Origin: Microplitis mediator
Lineage: Eukaryota > Arthropoda > Insecta > Hymenoptera > Braconidae
Length of the DNA: 64,000 nt
Direction of reading: 5' to 3'
Assembly (NCBI RefSeq): GCF_029852145.1
Contig: NC_079974.1
Coordinates: 19,880,082 to 19,944,081 of the forward strand
A program made the translations under genes and the position numbers. Position 1 is the first letter of the stretch, and every line of letters starts with the position of its first letter. Positions 35,248 through 48,706 of the stretch are shown here, in pieces. The notes beneath the pieces are model-generated. The model did no database searches and was not told where the DNA came from. It saw nothing but the letters and a program-made list of their open reading frames with translations.

Positions 35248-37109
35248 AAAAGAATATATATTTCTACAAGTTATTTTTTTTCTACATATATCCATTATCT
35301 GATTTCAACGTCACGTAAAATTACTCATAAATAAAAAAGTGTAGAAAAAAACTATGGATTTTTCCTTATGTTAATCCTGAGAAGTGATTATATAGTAAAC
35401 TGAATAACTGTTTATATATACATACATATAAATATATATATATATCAATTGACGTTTGTTTAGATTTTAAAACGGAGCCACGTGTTTAACACCCAATATC
35501 TAGAGCTACTGCAGTACATTTTAAAAGATTATAACATACATACAAGATATATATATGTATACATATGCGGTAAGCCTCTGATCGTACGTCTGAAATATAA
35601 ATTTTAAATCTTCATCATGATGCTAATGTATTGCAACATGTATAAAATAATAAACATTTAAATAAATACAACAAACTCGCTCTTTATATACTTGATCAGC
35701 AACATAAATTTTTTACAACTTTTTTTTTTAAATTATAAATTCTGTGTATTTATAATAGAATGCATACCATAAATAAAAAAATATGTGTGTATATTCAAAG
35801 TAAATCTTAATCTTAACATCTGGTCTGTATCCTTACCAACACAAATAAATTCAAATTCACACGCACAACAAAATATAACTACGTCACACGTCGTAACAAG
35901 ATAACCAGCACGTAAGCTATAAACAAAGAGGAGTTACGTTTAATTTTCCACCCCCGATTATTATCAACTCACCTTATTTATACTTTTTTTTTTTAACTGC
36001 TCCAATGTATGAATTTGTTGTAAATTATTTTATAATTAATTATTTTTTCTTCATGAAGTTTCATCATACAGGCGTCAGTTTTTAAATTTCCAGTGAGTCC
36101 TTTAACATCACTCACTTAAAAAAATTTAAACAAGTAAAAGTAAATTTAAAAAAAAATATCCATTAGTTTTAAATAATTATCGATGGCAGACTTCGATTCT
36201 TTTTTAAATATGAAAAGTAATTGATCAAACAATTGGTAAACAATTAAACAAACACGTAGTACGCAAGTTATTTTTTAAAAGAGTAAGTTTCCAGTCGGAC
36301 TATTCTTGCAGGCTCCAAAGACTGACGCGGCACAACGCCGGCAAAGCCTTCGAATCTTTTACTCCCACCCTCGTTTCGTATGAGTCCACTTCTCTATCTG
36401 GTACTACTACTACCTACAACACAACAAACTCTCCAGCTAAGTAAAGTGAAGCGTTGAGCGTGGAACGTTGGGTAGGAAGGAACATAACAGTACAATAGCA
36501 TGGCAGCAACACCAGCAGAAATTCTACATACAGTATACAGTAGAAATGCCAGGCAACGGACACATAACACAGTTTTAAGTCAGCATGCAGCAGAGCGATA
36601 GTCAGTGAAGCTGCTACGAAGGCCACGAGGGGTTGAAATTACTCCAAGTCACGTGTATGTGTGTATGCATGTATATATGTTAGTAACTACGCAGAGGGAA
36701 AAAGGACCCTCTGTTTTATTTTTTTGTAGCTGGCGTTGTACGAATCCACCTGGACTAAACTCTAGACTGTAGAGGGTCTTCACTCTCTACACTAAAAAAT
36801 ATAAGTAGAATGGAGCATAACACAAACAGACCGGTGATGAACAGAATATGGTATATTCCCGCCTTCGTTGTCCTTCAACTGGTACTACTATACCTATTGG
36901 CTGGAAAAAAGGAAAAACTTTTTACGATCCATGCCGATCGCTCCCGAACAAGAACCTCGTGCTCCATTGTCCTAGATTATGTCCTACACCACCAGCTACC
37001 TTCAGCCTACACCTCGTTCCATGTCCTTTGTACACAGATGTAACACGTAATCTACTAATTACGAGAATTTCATACATGTATGAATGTATAGAGTGTAAAT
37101 TTATGTATA

Positions 37110-37812
37110 CAAACTGTAAAAAAAAACGGAGTAAATCCAGGCGGTGTAGGTGTTAAAATTTTTGGTGTTAAATTTCAACACCGAAAACGGTGTAAAATAA
37201 CACCGCTGAAGGTGTAAATATTCTTTACCGGTGTAAAAAATTTCCCGGTGTTAAAATATTTTTCGGAGTTGGAAAGATTTAACGTGAATATTTTTGCTTA
37301 CTCGATCACTACAGATAAACAGTATTTTTATTAATTAATTAAATTATCGGTGATTGAAATGGTGGGGGTAAAATTGTGTAATTTTTAAATAAATTACACT
37401 GTAAAAAATTTCGGTGTAAAAATGGACCTGGAGAACTTTACACGGCCGCATAGTGTGAAATTTTCTCGGTGTAAATTTTCCATCCGTGTAATTTTTCCAC
37501 GGTGTAATCGACTTTTTACACCATTCCATGTTACTCGTTGTAATTTTTATTAATGAGCAACAAGCAATTATTGAATATTTTTAACTATTTAATCAATAAC
37601 TACATTAATTTTATAGATATTAAATAGTATTTTTATAATTTAAATATTTTTATGATTAATTTTCTTAACGCAAAATTATCATGAATTAAACATTTACACG
37701 TTTGGCGGTGTAAAAATTTTAAATTCACAACGCTAATATTTAACACCGAATTTGGTGTAATTTTTACACCGACACATTTACACCACACCGTGTCCAAAAA
37801 ATTTTTTACAGT
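37110..37812. repeat. GGTGTAA-rich inverted-repeat element
   Basis: The element is bounded by CTGTAAAAAAAAACGGAGT at the left and AAAATTTTTTACAGTGTA at the right. It is filled with GGTGTAAAAT, TTACACCG and AACACCG words in both orientations. Internal TTTTTTACACC and CACTGTAAAAAAT ends suggest that more than one related element is nested here. Confidence 0.6.
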
Positions 37813-37884
37813 GTACGCATAACAAATGATGATTTAAATAAGTACATAGCAATTGAAATTGCCTCCAGAATATATTCATTAAAT

Positions 37885-38366
37885 TTTTATATGTGATACT
37901 TTTTTTTGTGATTTCAATGTGGAATTTTTTTTACACCGATTTAACACCGTCAAATTACACCGCCTACACCAGTGTTATTTCATTTTAACACGCTCTTTTT
38001 ACAGTTTAGATATAGATATGGATATGTACGAAGAATCACTCCTACCCAGGAATAGAAGGAAAGATACTGCGTCATCTGTAATATTAAACGCGAGTGCATA
38101 TTGAAATTTCCTCCAGACAATATTCATGAAATTTTTATATTTTTTTGAATGTGATACTTTTTTTTCTAATTTCTACGTGGAATTTTTTTTTACACCGATT
38201 TAACACCGTCAACTTACACCGCCTACACCAGTGTTATTTCATTCTAACACGCTCTTTTTACAGTGTAGATATAGATATAGATATGTACGAAGGATCACTC
38301 CTAATACCCAGGAATAGAAGGAAAGATACTGCGTCATTGGTAATATTGAACGCGAGTACATATTGA
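37885..38366 (+). repeat. Direct duplication of a ~220-bp block containing a GGTGTAA element
   Basis: The segments about 37885-38104 and 38120-38366 repeat the same order: a GTGGAATTTTTTTTACACCG start, CACCGCCTACACCAGTGTTA, AACACGCTCTTTTTACAGT, then TATGTACGAAG and GAATAGAAGGAAAGATACTG. The two 61- to 73-residue open frames here are readings of this duplication. Few differences separate the copies, so the duplication looks recent. Confidence 0.75.
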
Positions 38367-39475
38367 ATTTTTCGGCGAATAGTACGACGCAAAAAATAAA
38401 TTTTGTTACACTAAATATTTTGATAAAAAAAAAATAGCATGGTGATGAGGACTATGGTGTTTTGTCTATCGGAACAATGTTATGTTAGCAGGCAATAAAT
38501 AATAAGTAGACGTTTAAGTATTATATTAATGGCACAAAAGCATGTAAACTGGAACTGCTTGATATGCATGTGCTGTAACCCTCGAGTAATAATTTAAATA
38601 ATAATTACAGAGAAAATCTGAGACTTTACAAGTAGGTCAACTGTTAATACCTGTGTATGTATATATAAATGGTACATAGTGACGGTTTTCCGTTAAATTA
38701 TTCACTTACATTATTGTAACTTCTTTATTATAGAAATTAAATCCTATAACGCGAGACAATTTTATTGTGTTACTATTAAACAATTAATAATTTGTTTAAT
38801 TATAAACACTCATTGCTCTTTCTTCTCAGTCTTTTATCATTTATTTGTTATTAAATTTTTTTTTTTTTTCAATCGCTGAGAAATATAGTTTCTGTTATCT
38901 AAAGACTTGACCCTTCATATGACACCCACTCGATACTAACTGAAATTCAAAGCGAGAAATAAATATGTCTACATATTAACTTGGTATATATATTTTTTGC
39001 TGATCCTAGCATTTAATATTTAAAGATTAAAATTTGATATCCATCGAAATACTTTTGCAATATTATTTATGCCTCATTTATTTTATCTGTTCAAGGTATT
39101 TTATTTCTCATTATTCATTACGTCATTTATTATTCATATTTAAAATTATGAATAATTTTACTCAAACTTTATTTCCTTATATTATATATATATATCTTCA
39201 ATAATAGTCTTGCACAAGCTTATACATACATTTCACAACTTTTGAAACGTCGATATTCAAATCTGACATCAGTTCATAAGTTACCGACAGTTCAAAAATT
39301 CCCGCGGTAATTTTTGCGCGCCGCCAGATGACGCCACTTGCCTGCCGTCTTCTCAGTAAATTACCTCTGTTAGTAATTAATTAAAAATTTGAATTTAATG
39401 TATTTTAAATAATTAATCAATCCTTTGTCCCCTTATATATTAATTTAAAATTTATTAATAAATTAATATATATAT

Positions 39476-39999
39476 TAATTTCAAAAAAATGCACATGTAG
39501 AAAATTTTAAAAACTACAGGTGCAATTTTTTCAAAATTTGTTTTTTTATAATTTACTGTCTAAAATAAAATCCAAAAATTATTAGACATCGGCTAACTTC
39601 AGTATCATAGATTAGCAGACGTTTAATAGTTTTTGGATTTTTAAAAAAATGATTAATTATAAAAATAAAAATATTTCAAAAAATTCCACCAGTAGTTTTT
39701 TTAATTTTCTACATGTGCATATTTTTAGTTTTTTTTTTTCTGTCTAATTGATTTAAAAAAAATTCAAAAATTTTTAATTGTCTGCTAACTTCAAGATCAC
39801 ATGAATGTGAATGTAGCAGACATCAGACAAATTTAAAATGATTAAAAATAGAGTAAATAATTAATAAAATGAAATTTAAAAAAAATGCGCATTTAAAAAA
39901 TTTAAAAATCAATAAGTGCATTTTTAAAAAATATTATTTTTTTAATTATTTCTTTTCTTTGTAGTCTTAAATTTGTTTGATAGCTACACTTACACTCAC
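39476..39999. repeat. Three adjoining MITEs of two families
   Basis: A left-truncated CTGAAGTTAGC-family copy (about 39476-39607) carries ATGCACATGTAGAAAATT and ends CTTCAGTATCAT. A second copy in the opposite orientation (about 39608-39800) ends CTGCTAACTTCAAGATCAC. A GTGAATGTAGCAG-family copy then covers about 39801-39999. Confidence 0.7.
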
Positions 40000-40884
40000 G
40001 ATTATGATGAAATTTAAAAAAAGGCGCGTACCTGGACGAATTTGTAGGAAGACATTTGATTGGCCAAAGAGTAAGCAATCAGAAGCGTGTTTAAAATACC
40101 GGCGGTTACAAGAATCAGACAAGTCTGTACACGCTACCACACCGGTTTGCGATAGTTGCTAACCACGCTATGCAAACCCGGCGTTCTTTTTGTCAGTGAG
40201 TACATGTTGCAACTCAAGTTTTAGTTTCGTATTCAGTTGCACGTCAACGTTCACTCAGTGAGGTTCTGTAATTCTCCGTAACTTAATCTGTGCTTTTGCG
40301 TTGATGCTTAAAACACCAAAACTAAACTTTTATTTTATTTAAATTTTATAAAAACAAATTCAACACAATATTTAAAAATTTGAAAGTGTGCTGTCGTAAA
40401 TTATTTAACAATTAAACAAATTTACGTAATTATAAATAATAACAAACATTACCATGTTTTCGTTACATGCTGAATTAACTTAAAAAATTAAAGCAAGATT
40501 AAATCGTGAGGTTAAAAGTGTGTGTTTTAAATATAATTATTTCCGGAGTCTTGATAATATTTAAAAGTGTCAGTGAGGATAATTTAAACGGGTTTATGTG
40601 AAGAATATCGCGTGTGCAAACAAACGACGATCAACGACCACGACGGTGTGTACCGACAAATAGACAAACATATCTTGGTTATAAGTTTAAACCGAGTAAA
40701 CATAAGAAAGTCGTGATCCCGCGAAAAAAAAATATTTTTTAAAAATTCACTTTGACAATTTTGCCGCCGAAACTAAAAATGTCTCTTAAATATTACACTT
40801 AATTATTAATGGTTAATATTTACTGAGAAGATAAATAATATATTTAAATTTAAATTTAAAAATTAGTGGTAAAAAAAAGTAACC

Positions 40885-41915
40885 ATGGCAAAGAGCAGAA
40901 TAATTTTATCAAGGTGCTGTATATATTATATACATGCGCTCGTGATGTTTAGTATGATTGTATTAGTTATCGCAGGACCTCCACCTCCACGTGACGACGA
41001 ACTCGAGGAGTACTGCTTAATGCACAGGTTCGATAAATTGCCGGGTGGTCTGAGATTTACTAAAGAAGTTGTTAGCACAGAGTATGCTAATGTCGGGGCA
41101 TTTAAAGCGATACATTGCTGTCTACGCGGTTACAGGAGTATTGAATGGTAAGTAATATAATGAGTAATCATTTTTATTTTATCGCTGTATTTAACTTAAA
41201 CTTTATTTTTACTTTCGCAATATTATTATGTTTATATATACCTGTAATTATTATGATAATAAGTAATTATTATTTACCACAGAGTTATTTCACATTTTTT
41301 CGCAATAATCAGTAAGGAACTTGGTAATGAGTCATCGCACAGACACCTGATGCTATTTTTTCCATGCATAATTTCATCCAAGTACATCAGTACCTGTGTC
41401 TAAAAATAAATATTTCTGGAGAAAAAAAAAATTCAAAGATCATTAAAAAAATACCTGACTGTAGATGACTAAAAATGCGTGGAAAAATGCGTAAAATGGT
41501 TGAAAAAACTAAATTTATATATACATATTTTTCTGAGAATTTTAATACCAGGGAGAAGTACCTGGTCGAATCGCGTCAAAGGTTGTGTCAAGAGAGCAAC
41601 GTATGTATTGTCAAGTTAAAATCCCTGCGGGAGTTCCTGAGCCGACCGCAATTCTCGACGAATGAACCAGAATGAAAAAGACCGCGCGACACTGTGTGTG
41701 TGTGTGTGTGTGTGTCGTATCTGAATCTGTGTCCTGTATCTCTGTGTGTGGTAATGGAAGTTGTGGTATAACTTAAATGGGAAAAAGAGTATATGAGTAA
41801 GCGAAAAAGAATTGGATTTAAACCCCCATGCCAGGATAGTCGGAAAGTCCATCGGAACAAAGAGAATCGGTCGAGGCAGTTCGTGGTAGGATGCCTTTTT
41901 CTTTCTAGCTTGACC

Positions 41916-41978
<63 letters not shown>

Positions 41979-44900
41979 CCTACTCCTCATTGACTCCCTT
42001 TCTATTCTCTCAAGGTGCCTGTCCTTGTAAAATTTTTTTTGAAAGCTCAAGTACCATAGCAATCCTATTGTATTATATATTGTCTCCGTAAAGGACAAAC
42101 TAACAAAATTGCAGTCTATTATTTACCTAGTCTAGACGAGTCTAGTCTAGTCTAATGTCCTGACGTCGACGCGCTCCTTTACATTAGTTTGAACCAGATG
42201 TTCATGTAGAATCAGTAAATGTCTTGCGCACTTTTACCTCTACGTATAATTTAAAAATAAAGATACAATAAAATTACGAACTTTAATCTGAAGAATCTCA
42301 AGACTAATTTTCGAGTCCTGGGAGATCTCGAGACTGGAGATCTTTGAAGAATTTATCTACCTACAGACGAATGGTCAATGCCGGTGGCCGGTGGCATGCG
42401 GGATAAATAAATGGCACGATTCAATTTCTATGCTGGGAAGAATCTTGGGCTCGTACTCTCAACGAATTTACTAAATGGACAACTGAGAAGAAACGAGAAG
42501 AGAAGGGTGGGAAGAGAGGAGGAATCCCCGACACCTGTTACACGTCTATATCTATGCTGAAGAGTCACATCGGCTTGTACTACACCAGCAAAGATGCCTC
42601 GTTATCTGTACGAAAAATCGCCGTCTCTCCCTGTCTCTCCCTCTGGTTTTAGCGGTTAAACAAAATTACAATCTTGTTATATGTGTGCTACAGCATGTTC
42701 CCATAGACAGATGGACATCAAGATACTCTCCGATATAAATATTTTATTTTATCATATTATTATTATGATTATTCTTTTTTTTATATATTTGTAATTTGAA
42801 ATGTGCGGTAGGTTATTATAGTATATGGATTTAATATAGATGCGACACGAGGCCCCCTATTATTGTAATGATACTGGCGTGTCCAGCGACGAGTATAAAG
42901 TAATAAAATAAATATAAAAAAAAAACAATAATAATAACAGAAAGGAAGAGGATAAAGGAGAGAAAAAAATTCATTTCATGTTATAAAATAAAACTCGACA
43001 ATCCGAAATAATAGTGGAACGATAATGACTTCGTGGAAAGTTATTTTCCAACTGTATCGTGTCCGCAAATATATATGCACATACATCCATACATAATATA
43101 TATCGTTTTGCACTTGTGAGAATAATTAAAGTTAATGGTTTAAAAATAAAATTACCAGATTGTTAACAACTTGGAGATTAAAAATTATTATTTATTTTTA
43201 GGTAACGCTGCGTGTTTTATTTTAAAGAAAAAAATTTTAAATACCTGGTATTTAAATAAAATTTTCGCGCCAAAACTTCAAACGATATCGTATACCTAGT
43301 GTGTAGTATCATTAGACACATGAAACAAGTAGTTAGAAGAAGGCTTGTTAAAGAACGTGAGTCATTCACATGTGATGTAATATAACATGTGTTGGAGAAA
43401 ACCACACAACATCTCTAACAAGTTTAAAGACATCTATATAATAGTCGACTACTTAAAACCTTTTTTTTCGGTATGATATGGAGTAGAGTTGTCTTTTATT
43501 TAAAAGTAACAACACAGGACACAGAAATTAAACGACAAATAATTTTTTTTAAATTGTCATGTTTATTTTATTTAAAATATGTCGATTGTGTCCAAAAGAG
43601 TTTTGATGTTGAGTAAAGAGCCAACTTTTTCGACCTGTAGACCGGTTCGAATCCCGAGTTTTTTGTTTCCCGACGAATTCCCGTGGCTCCTCGACATCTT
43701 TCTTTCGTGGGTTTTATGGATGTGAGTTCGCATTTTAAACTAATTTATAACTAAATAATATACTGATGAATAAAAGTAAAAAACTGAGGCTAACAATTGA
43801 GTCATAAATTATTTAGTTATAAAAGAGTAATATAAATGATAAAACTAAATCCGTTAGTGTGTATGGTGTACAATAAAAATAAAAAATACCGGAATACGTG
43901 TTTCCGCTTGACAATTTGCTACGTACTCTTACATGTTAATGTACTTATGCTCGGCCCTTTCTTGTATGTATTGTGGTGTTGTCGCATGTGCAAACCCTCT
44001 ATAGTCATTGTTTTATTGCGAAAAAAACGTCTAGTCTTAGTTTCACCTTTTACATACTAATGTCTTTATATTCATTCATGTGGATGTAGATAAGAATTTA
44101 AATAAAATTAGCAATAGTGTGATGACAATTCAATAGTAGGAGCTGTCTTGCAGGCATTTATACATCAAGGTGATGTTGATGGTCGATGGTGTTGATGACA
44201 GTGGTGTTGGTGGTGGATACTTATTAGGAAATCCAACGATCGCATTTTTGCCGGATCGAACGTCGATGTCCGATTCGCGGAACTCTTGAACAGGACGTGC
44301 GCATGCGTTCTTGCCCCTCCTTCACTTATTGTAACTTCTCGTGCCCTTTGTGTGAGTTCCAGACTTATGTTTTCTTGATCGCGTTTTATTCGCCAGGGCT
44401 CTGCTATTGTAAATTTATTTTTATCGACACATTTTAAATTCTATTTTTTTTATTAACCAGAAACCGCTCGGCCTCTTAATCTCTAGGTCTAGTCTAGAGC
44501 TCCAGTCTCAATTCGCCCACTGAACTGTAAAATAAAAGGACTATTTTTAAAAACCAATACTCGTTTTTAAAAGTTGATTTTCCCATTTAGGCACTCGGAG
44601 ATCCAATTCAAACGGGAATCAGAGACAAGTCGAGGGCGAATGACAAAAAAAAAGTAAATTTAAAATAAAAACGACGGAAAATGCGAGCGGAAAAAAATCA
44701 GTTAACGGGGAAGTTTATTCCCGTTAAATTGTAACCTTTTTTTTTTTATTTTTTTTTTGTATTGTCATTTATGTAGTAAGGTTGTAGTTTTTTTTATTTA
44801 CTGATTTTTTTTTTCTAGTCGTATGTGATTATGTCAACTTTTGCGAAATGATGTTCTATAGTGATGTCGATAAATGTAATGTAATGAGAAAATGGCGCGA

Positions 44901-47900
44901 GCATGCACGCAACAAGATTTCCTAGAAGTCTGTAATAAGGCCGGTTGTGAGTGCGAGAAAGTATGAAATACCTGAACGTCGCTAACGAGTAAAAAATATA
45001 GATTAAAAGAGTAGACGGAAATGCCGAGCTAAAGAGTTCCATAGCACCAGTAGTTAATCCTTCACGTATTTATTTTTATTATTTCTTATTTTGTCCTTTA
45101 ATTATTTTTTACTTTTTTTAAACCGTAAATCCTCGGCTGGACCAGACGCAAATTAGCAAGACCGATAACATCAGGAAGAACTTGTTCACAAAGAAATCAA
45201 ATCGATGGGTCCTCGAGCAGGCGCTGTATATATACATATATATACAAACGATTTATATGGCTATCGAGAGTATAAAAGAGCACGAGAGTAGTCAAGAGGC
45301 GGATGATATTGAAGGAAATCAAAGGAGAAGTTGAGTTGGTCTTCCAAGTAATCCGCGAGGAAGAGCAGAGCTCTGTGACTTCTCACGCAGGGACCAATTA
45401 TCCCTTTCCAGAAGACAATTATCGTAGCTTTTGAACTGGCAACGTGCGCAATTGCACTCGACCTCGACGGTTGGTTGTTGCTATAACTCAAATAATCATA
45501 ATACAAATAGAATTAAAAAAACTAACCGAGAAAAATGTCCACTGTACTTTGCAATACTCCTCATTTCACAACTTGCTGATTTTAAAACAACTCCGACAAT
45601 TTTACAGCCTATTTTCTGCTCTCATAACCATTATAATCATTTTCTTTCATACCTTTTTTTTCCCCATAAAGCCACCATTATTACCACTCATTATCATCGC
45701 TATTATTATTTATTATTTTGTTGCTATCATTTTTTCATGTTCATTTTTTTTTAGTGACTTATTTTTTGGTGAACGGCTCACCTCTTCCACGAATCGCCGA
45801 AAATAATTGATGAGTGAGGCCATACGTTCATATATACATATATCTATATATATATATATATATATATACATACATGAGCCCTATATATATGTACTCCATA
45901 CGTTCCATTTGAAACAAGCAAAGCGTAGAGGGCAATCTTCCACTTTTCTCTTCGTAGAATCGTTTTAGAAACAAGAAAAAAAAGTATTAAACTGCAGAGT
46001 TCGCCATGCTGTCCTGTCCTCAACCCTATATTTCTACATACATAACACACCACATATATGTTATACCTTATTCTTACATATATGTATTTTTTTTATTATT
46101 TTCCTTGTATTCTCCCTTATTCTCACTTATGTTATGTTATTATGTGCTATGTTATACCTTCTTCATATATATATTATATGTTATTTCTTGGACTTTGGTA
46201 TTATAAACCCAGGAGACCAAGACACAAACCAGTAAGAGTAGAGTAGAGTAGAGTTGAATATATAATAGTATATATATAATACAGGAGGGCGAACACACGC
46301 ACGCAACAAAGTGCATCTCGATGCAGTCAATTGGCCGGAAATCCAACTGACGACTTAATGACGTGAGAATACTCTATAGCAGACGAAGAAATAAAAATGC
46401 GGCAATAAAAAAAAATTATTAGGCACCCGATATATACGCTCACATTTTACCTGGTACCGTCAACAATCATACAAGTATGATATGTCTGCATGTATATATG
46501 TATGTCGACATTAATACGTGTGTAAGACTTGAGAACATGTGCGCGGTTCTCGGAAAGCTCTAGATATATGTAATTTGTGACGATAAAGAGGTCGATCGAC
46601 AGTCAGTGGAGTCGAGACGATATAACTTTTTTTTTTTATTTTTTTTTACGATTATTATATTCTCTATACTCTCTACTTTATTCTAAACCATTATTTCACA
46701 TGTGCTTGCAGGTATAAAGATGATAGACCATACCCGTGGCCAGGGGCACTGAGTCATTTTATTTTGTTCCCGGAGAGTGCCAATCAAACAATTTATACAC
46801 GTGCTGCTAGAGTTTCTGATGCTGGAATTTATTCATGCAGAGCTAGAAATGATACTGATACATTATCTAGTGATATTAGTTTAGGAATTGTCGGTATGAA
46901 AATATTTAATTACTTTTTTTAAATTCGTTATTCATTATTGTTTCAACATTTGCTGGGGATAATTATTAACATTAAGGGCATTCGCAGACAGTTCCGCCCA
47001 CTTTTTAAAAATTTTCAATGACTTGTCATAAGCATATCAAAGGACAATTTTGCTGAGACAGTTTTAAAAAAAAATTATTTGCAGTTGATATTAATTGGGA
47101 GTTAAACGAAATTTGGAGTAAATTTCAATAAAATCAGTCAGTTTTATTATTCGAATTTTTTCAAATTTGTAGACTAAAATTTATTCAACAAATTTCGTTT
47201 AACTCCTAATTTATAACAACTGCAAGTAATTTTTTTAAATTCTACACAGAAAAAAAATTATCTTGAGTCAAAAAAATATTTTGGAACACGAACGTTTTCG
47301 GGTACCAAGTAAAGATTTTATTGAGTCAAGAGAATTTGTCTTCATCAGAGAAAATTGAGGTTTAAAAAAAAAATTTATTGAATCAAGAGTATTTACCTTC
47401 AGTCAAGAATCTTTTTTTCTGTGTACATCTCAGCGAAATTACTACGTTGTCTTTTTAAAAATTTTAATTTTAATTTATTTTAATTAATTAATAAAATTTG
47501 AATGATATGACATTTGAAAGTCATTCCATATTTTTAAAAAGTGAAGGCACTTAAAGAGTCAAAAAAATATGAAGTTTGAATAAGTTTTAACCGTGTTATG
47601 TTTTATCTTTCACCAGGAGAAGACTCGAGTGGATACACGGGAAAGCCATTACCCACGTATAAGCCAATATCTCAGTTGGTGCCTTTTGGAGATGCGGCGC
47701 GGCTCTTTTGCGAGGCTTACTTAGGCAAAGTTGATTTACCAGACGCTAAAAATTCAGTTACTTGGACAAAAGCTGGAAGTAATATTACTTTTTCAAATAC
47801 CGGAAGAGTATCGAATCATCGTGTATCCCGGTAATTATTATTTATTTTATTATTTTATCCATCTTGAGTGTATTTATTCTTGGGATCGGTTCTTTTGTCT

Positions 47901-48663
47901 CAACTTTTTCTCCATTTTTTTATTTTTATTAATTATAGTTTACTTCTCGAGGACAAATTTCTCGAGTCACTAGCAGGTGAGAGAGACAGAGAGAGAGAGA
48001 ACTCGACAAGAAGTTGGAAATCTCTCATCGAGCCGGTGCGCTCCGTCATTACACTAATGATAGCTTTGCTCTACGTTCTTCCGTTCCTCCGGTTATTTTA
48101 TTTCTCCCTTCCACCTTCTCTCTTTCTCTCCTTCACTTTTACAATCGTCCTCGTGTTTTATTTTATTTCGTATTCTCTCTTGCAAACATCTTCGCATCAT
48201 CATTCTCCCTTAACCGCGTCTCTTCTCATCTCAACTTTTATTTTCCCTCTTCTCAAACTCTTATTTTTCTATCCTTCATTTTTTACTCTAAAATTCATTA
48301 CATAGTTGATCGAGTTATAAAAGATTATGGCTAATAATTATTATGTATTTTGTTTAATTTATTATAATGTATATTTATTTGTTACTTATTACATATCGTA
48401 TTTTAAAATATTATTAATTAAAATAATTATTAAATACAGAGAAGACGATCAAATTGTTGGATGTTACTTGGAAATTGAATCAACGATACCAGAGGATTAT
48501 GGCGAGTATGAATGCCGAATCAGCAACGGCGCGGATGAGGAGATGACGCTATCAGCTTACATTTATCGTCGAGGTAATTACGTGTTTTTTTTTTTTTTTT
48601 ACACAAGTTTTCCTTCTGTGTAATTCAAAGAATAAGATAAAAAAAATTTACATTAAAACAATT

Positions 48664-48706
<43 letters not shown>

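Larger units (their letters stand above)
32283..40190. other. Gene-poor interval between divergent LRR and Ig-TIR genes
   Basis: No credible coding exon is seen on either strand. 32283-34500 is AT-rich sequence with short unconvincing open frames. 36290-36790 is richer in G and C and could hold the promoter and first non-coding exon of the LRR gene (minus strand); this is only inferred from position and composition. The remainder is repeats listed separately, TA-rich microsatellite-like sequence near 35400-35570, and plain AT-rich DNA. Confidence 0.5.

Noticed and set aside
36810..37156. Overlapping frames, one with a hydrophobic segment
   Set aside because: Two frames of the same DNA are open by chance, they run into a GGTGTAA repeat, and no splice or family support exists.
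43645..43680. tRNA-like B box (GGTTCGAATCCCGAG)
   Set aside because: The T-stem does not pair well around the loop, and no A box or acceptor stem is found at the right distance. It may be a fragment of a tRNA-derived SINE, but no second copy is in the window.
45431..46346. Several overlapping frames of 60 to 120 residues
   Set aside because: They lie in intron 1 of the Ig-TIR gene in low-complexity pyrimidine-rich or TA-rich DNA and overlap on both strands.
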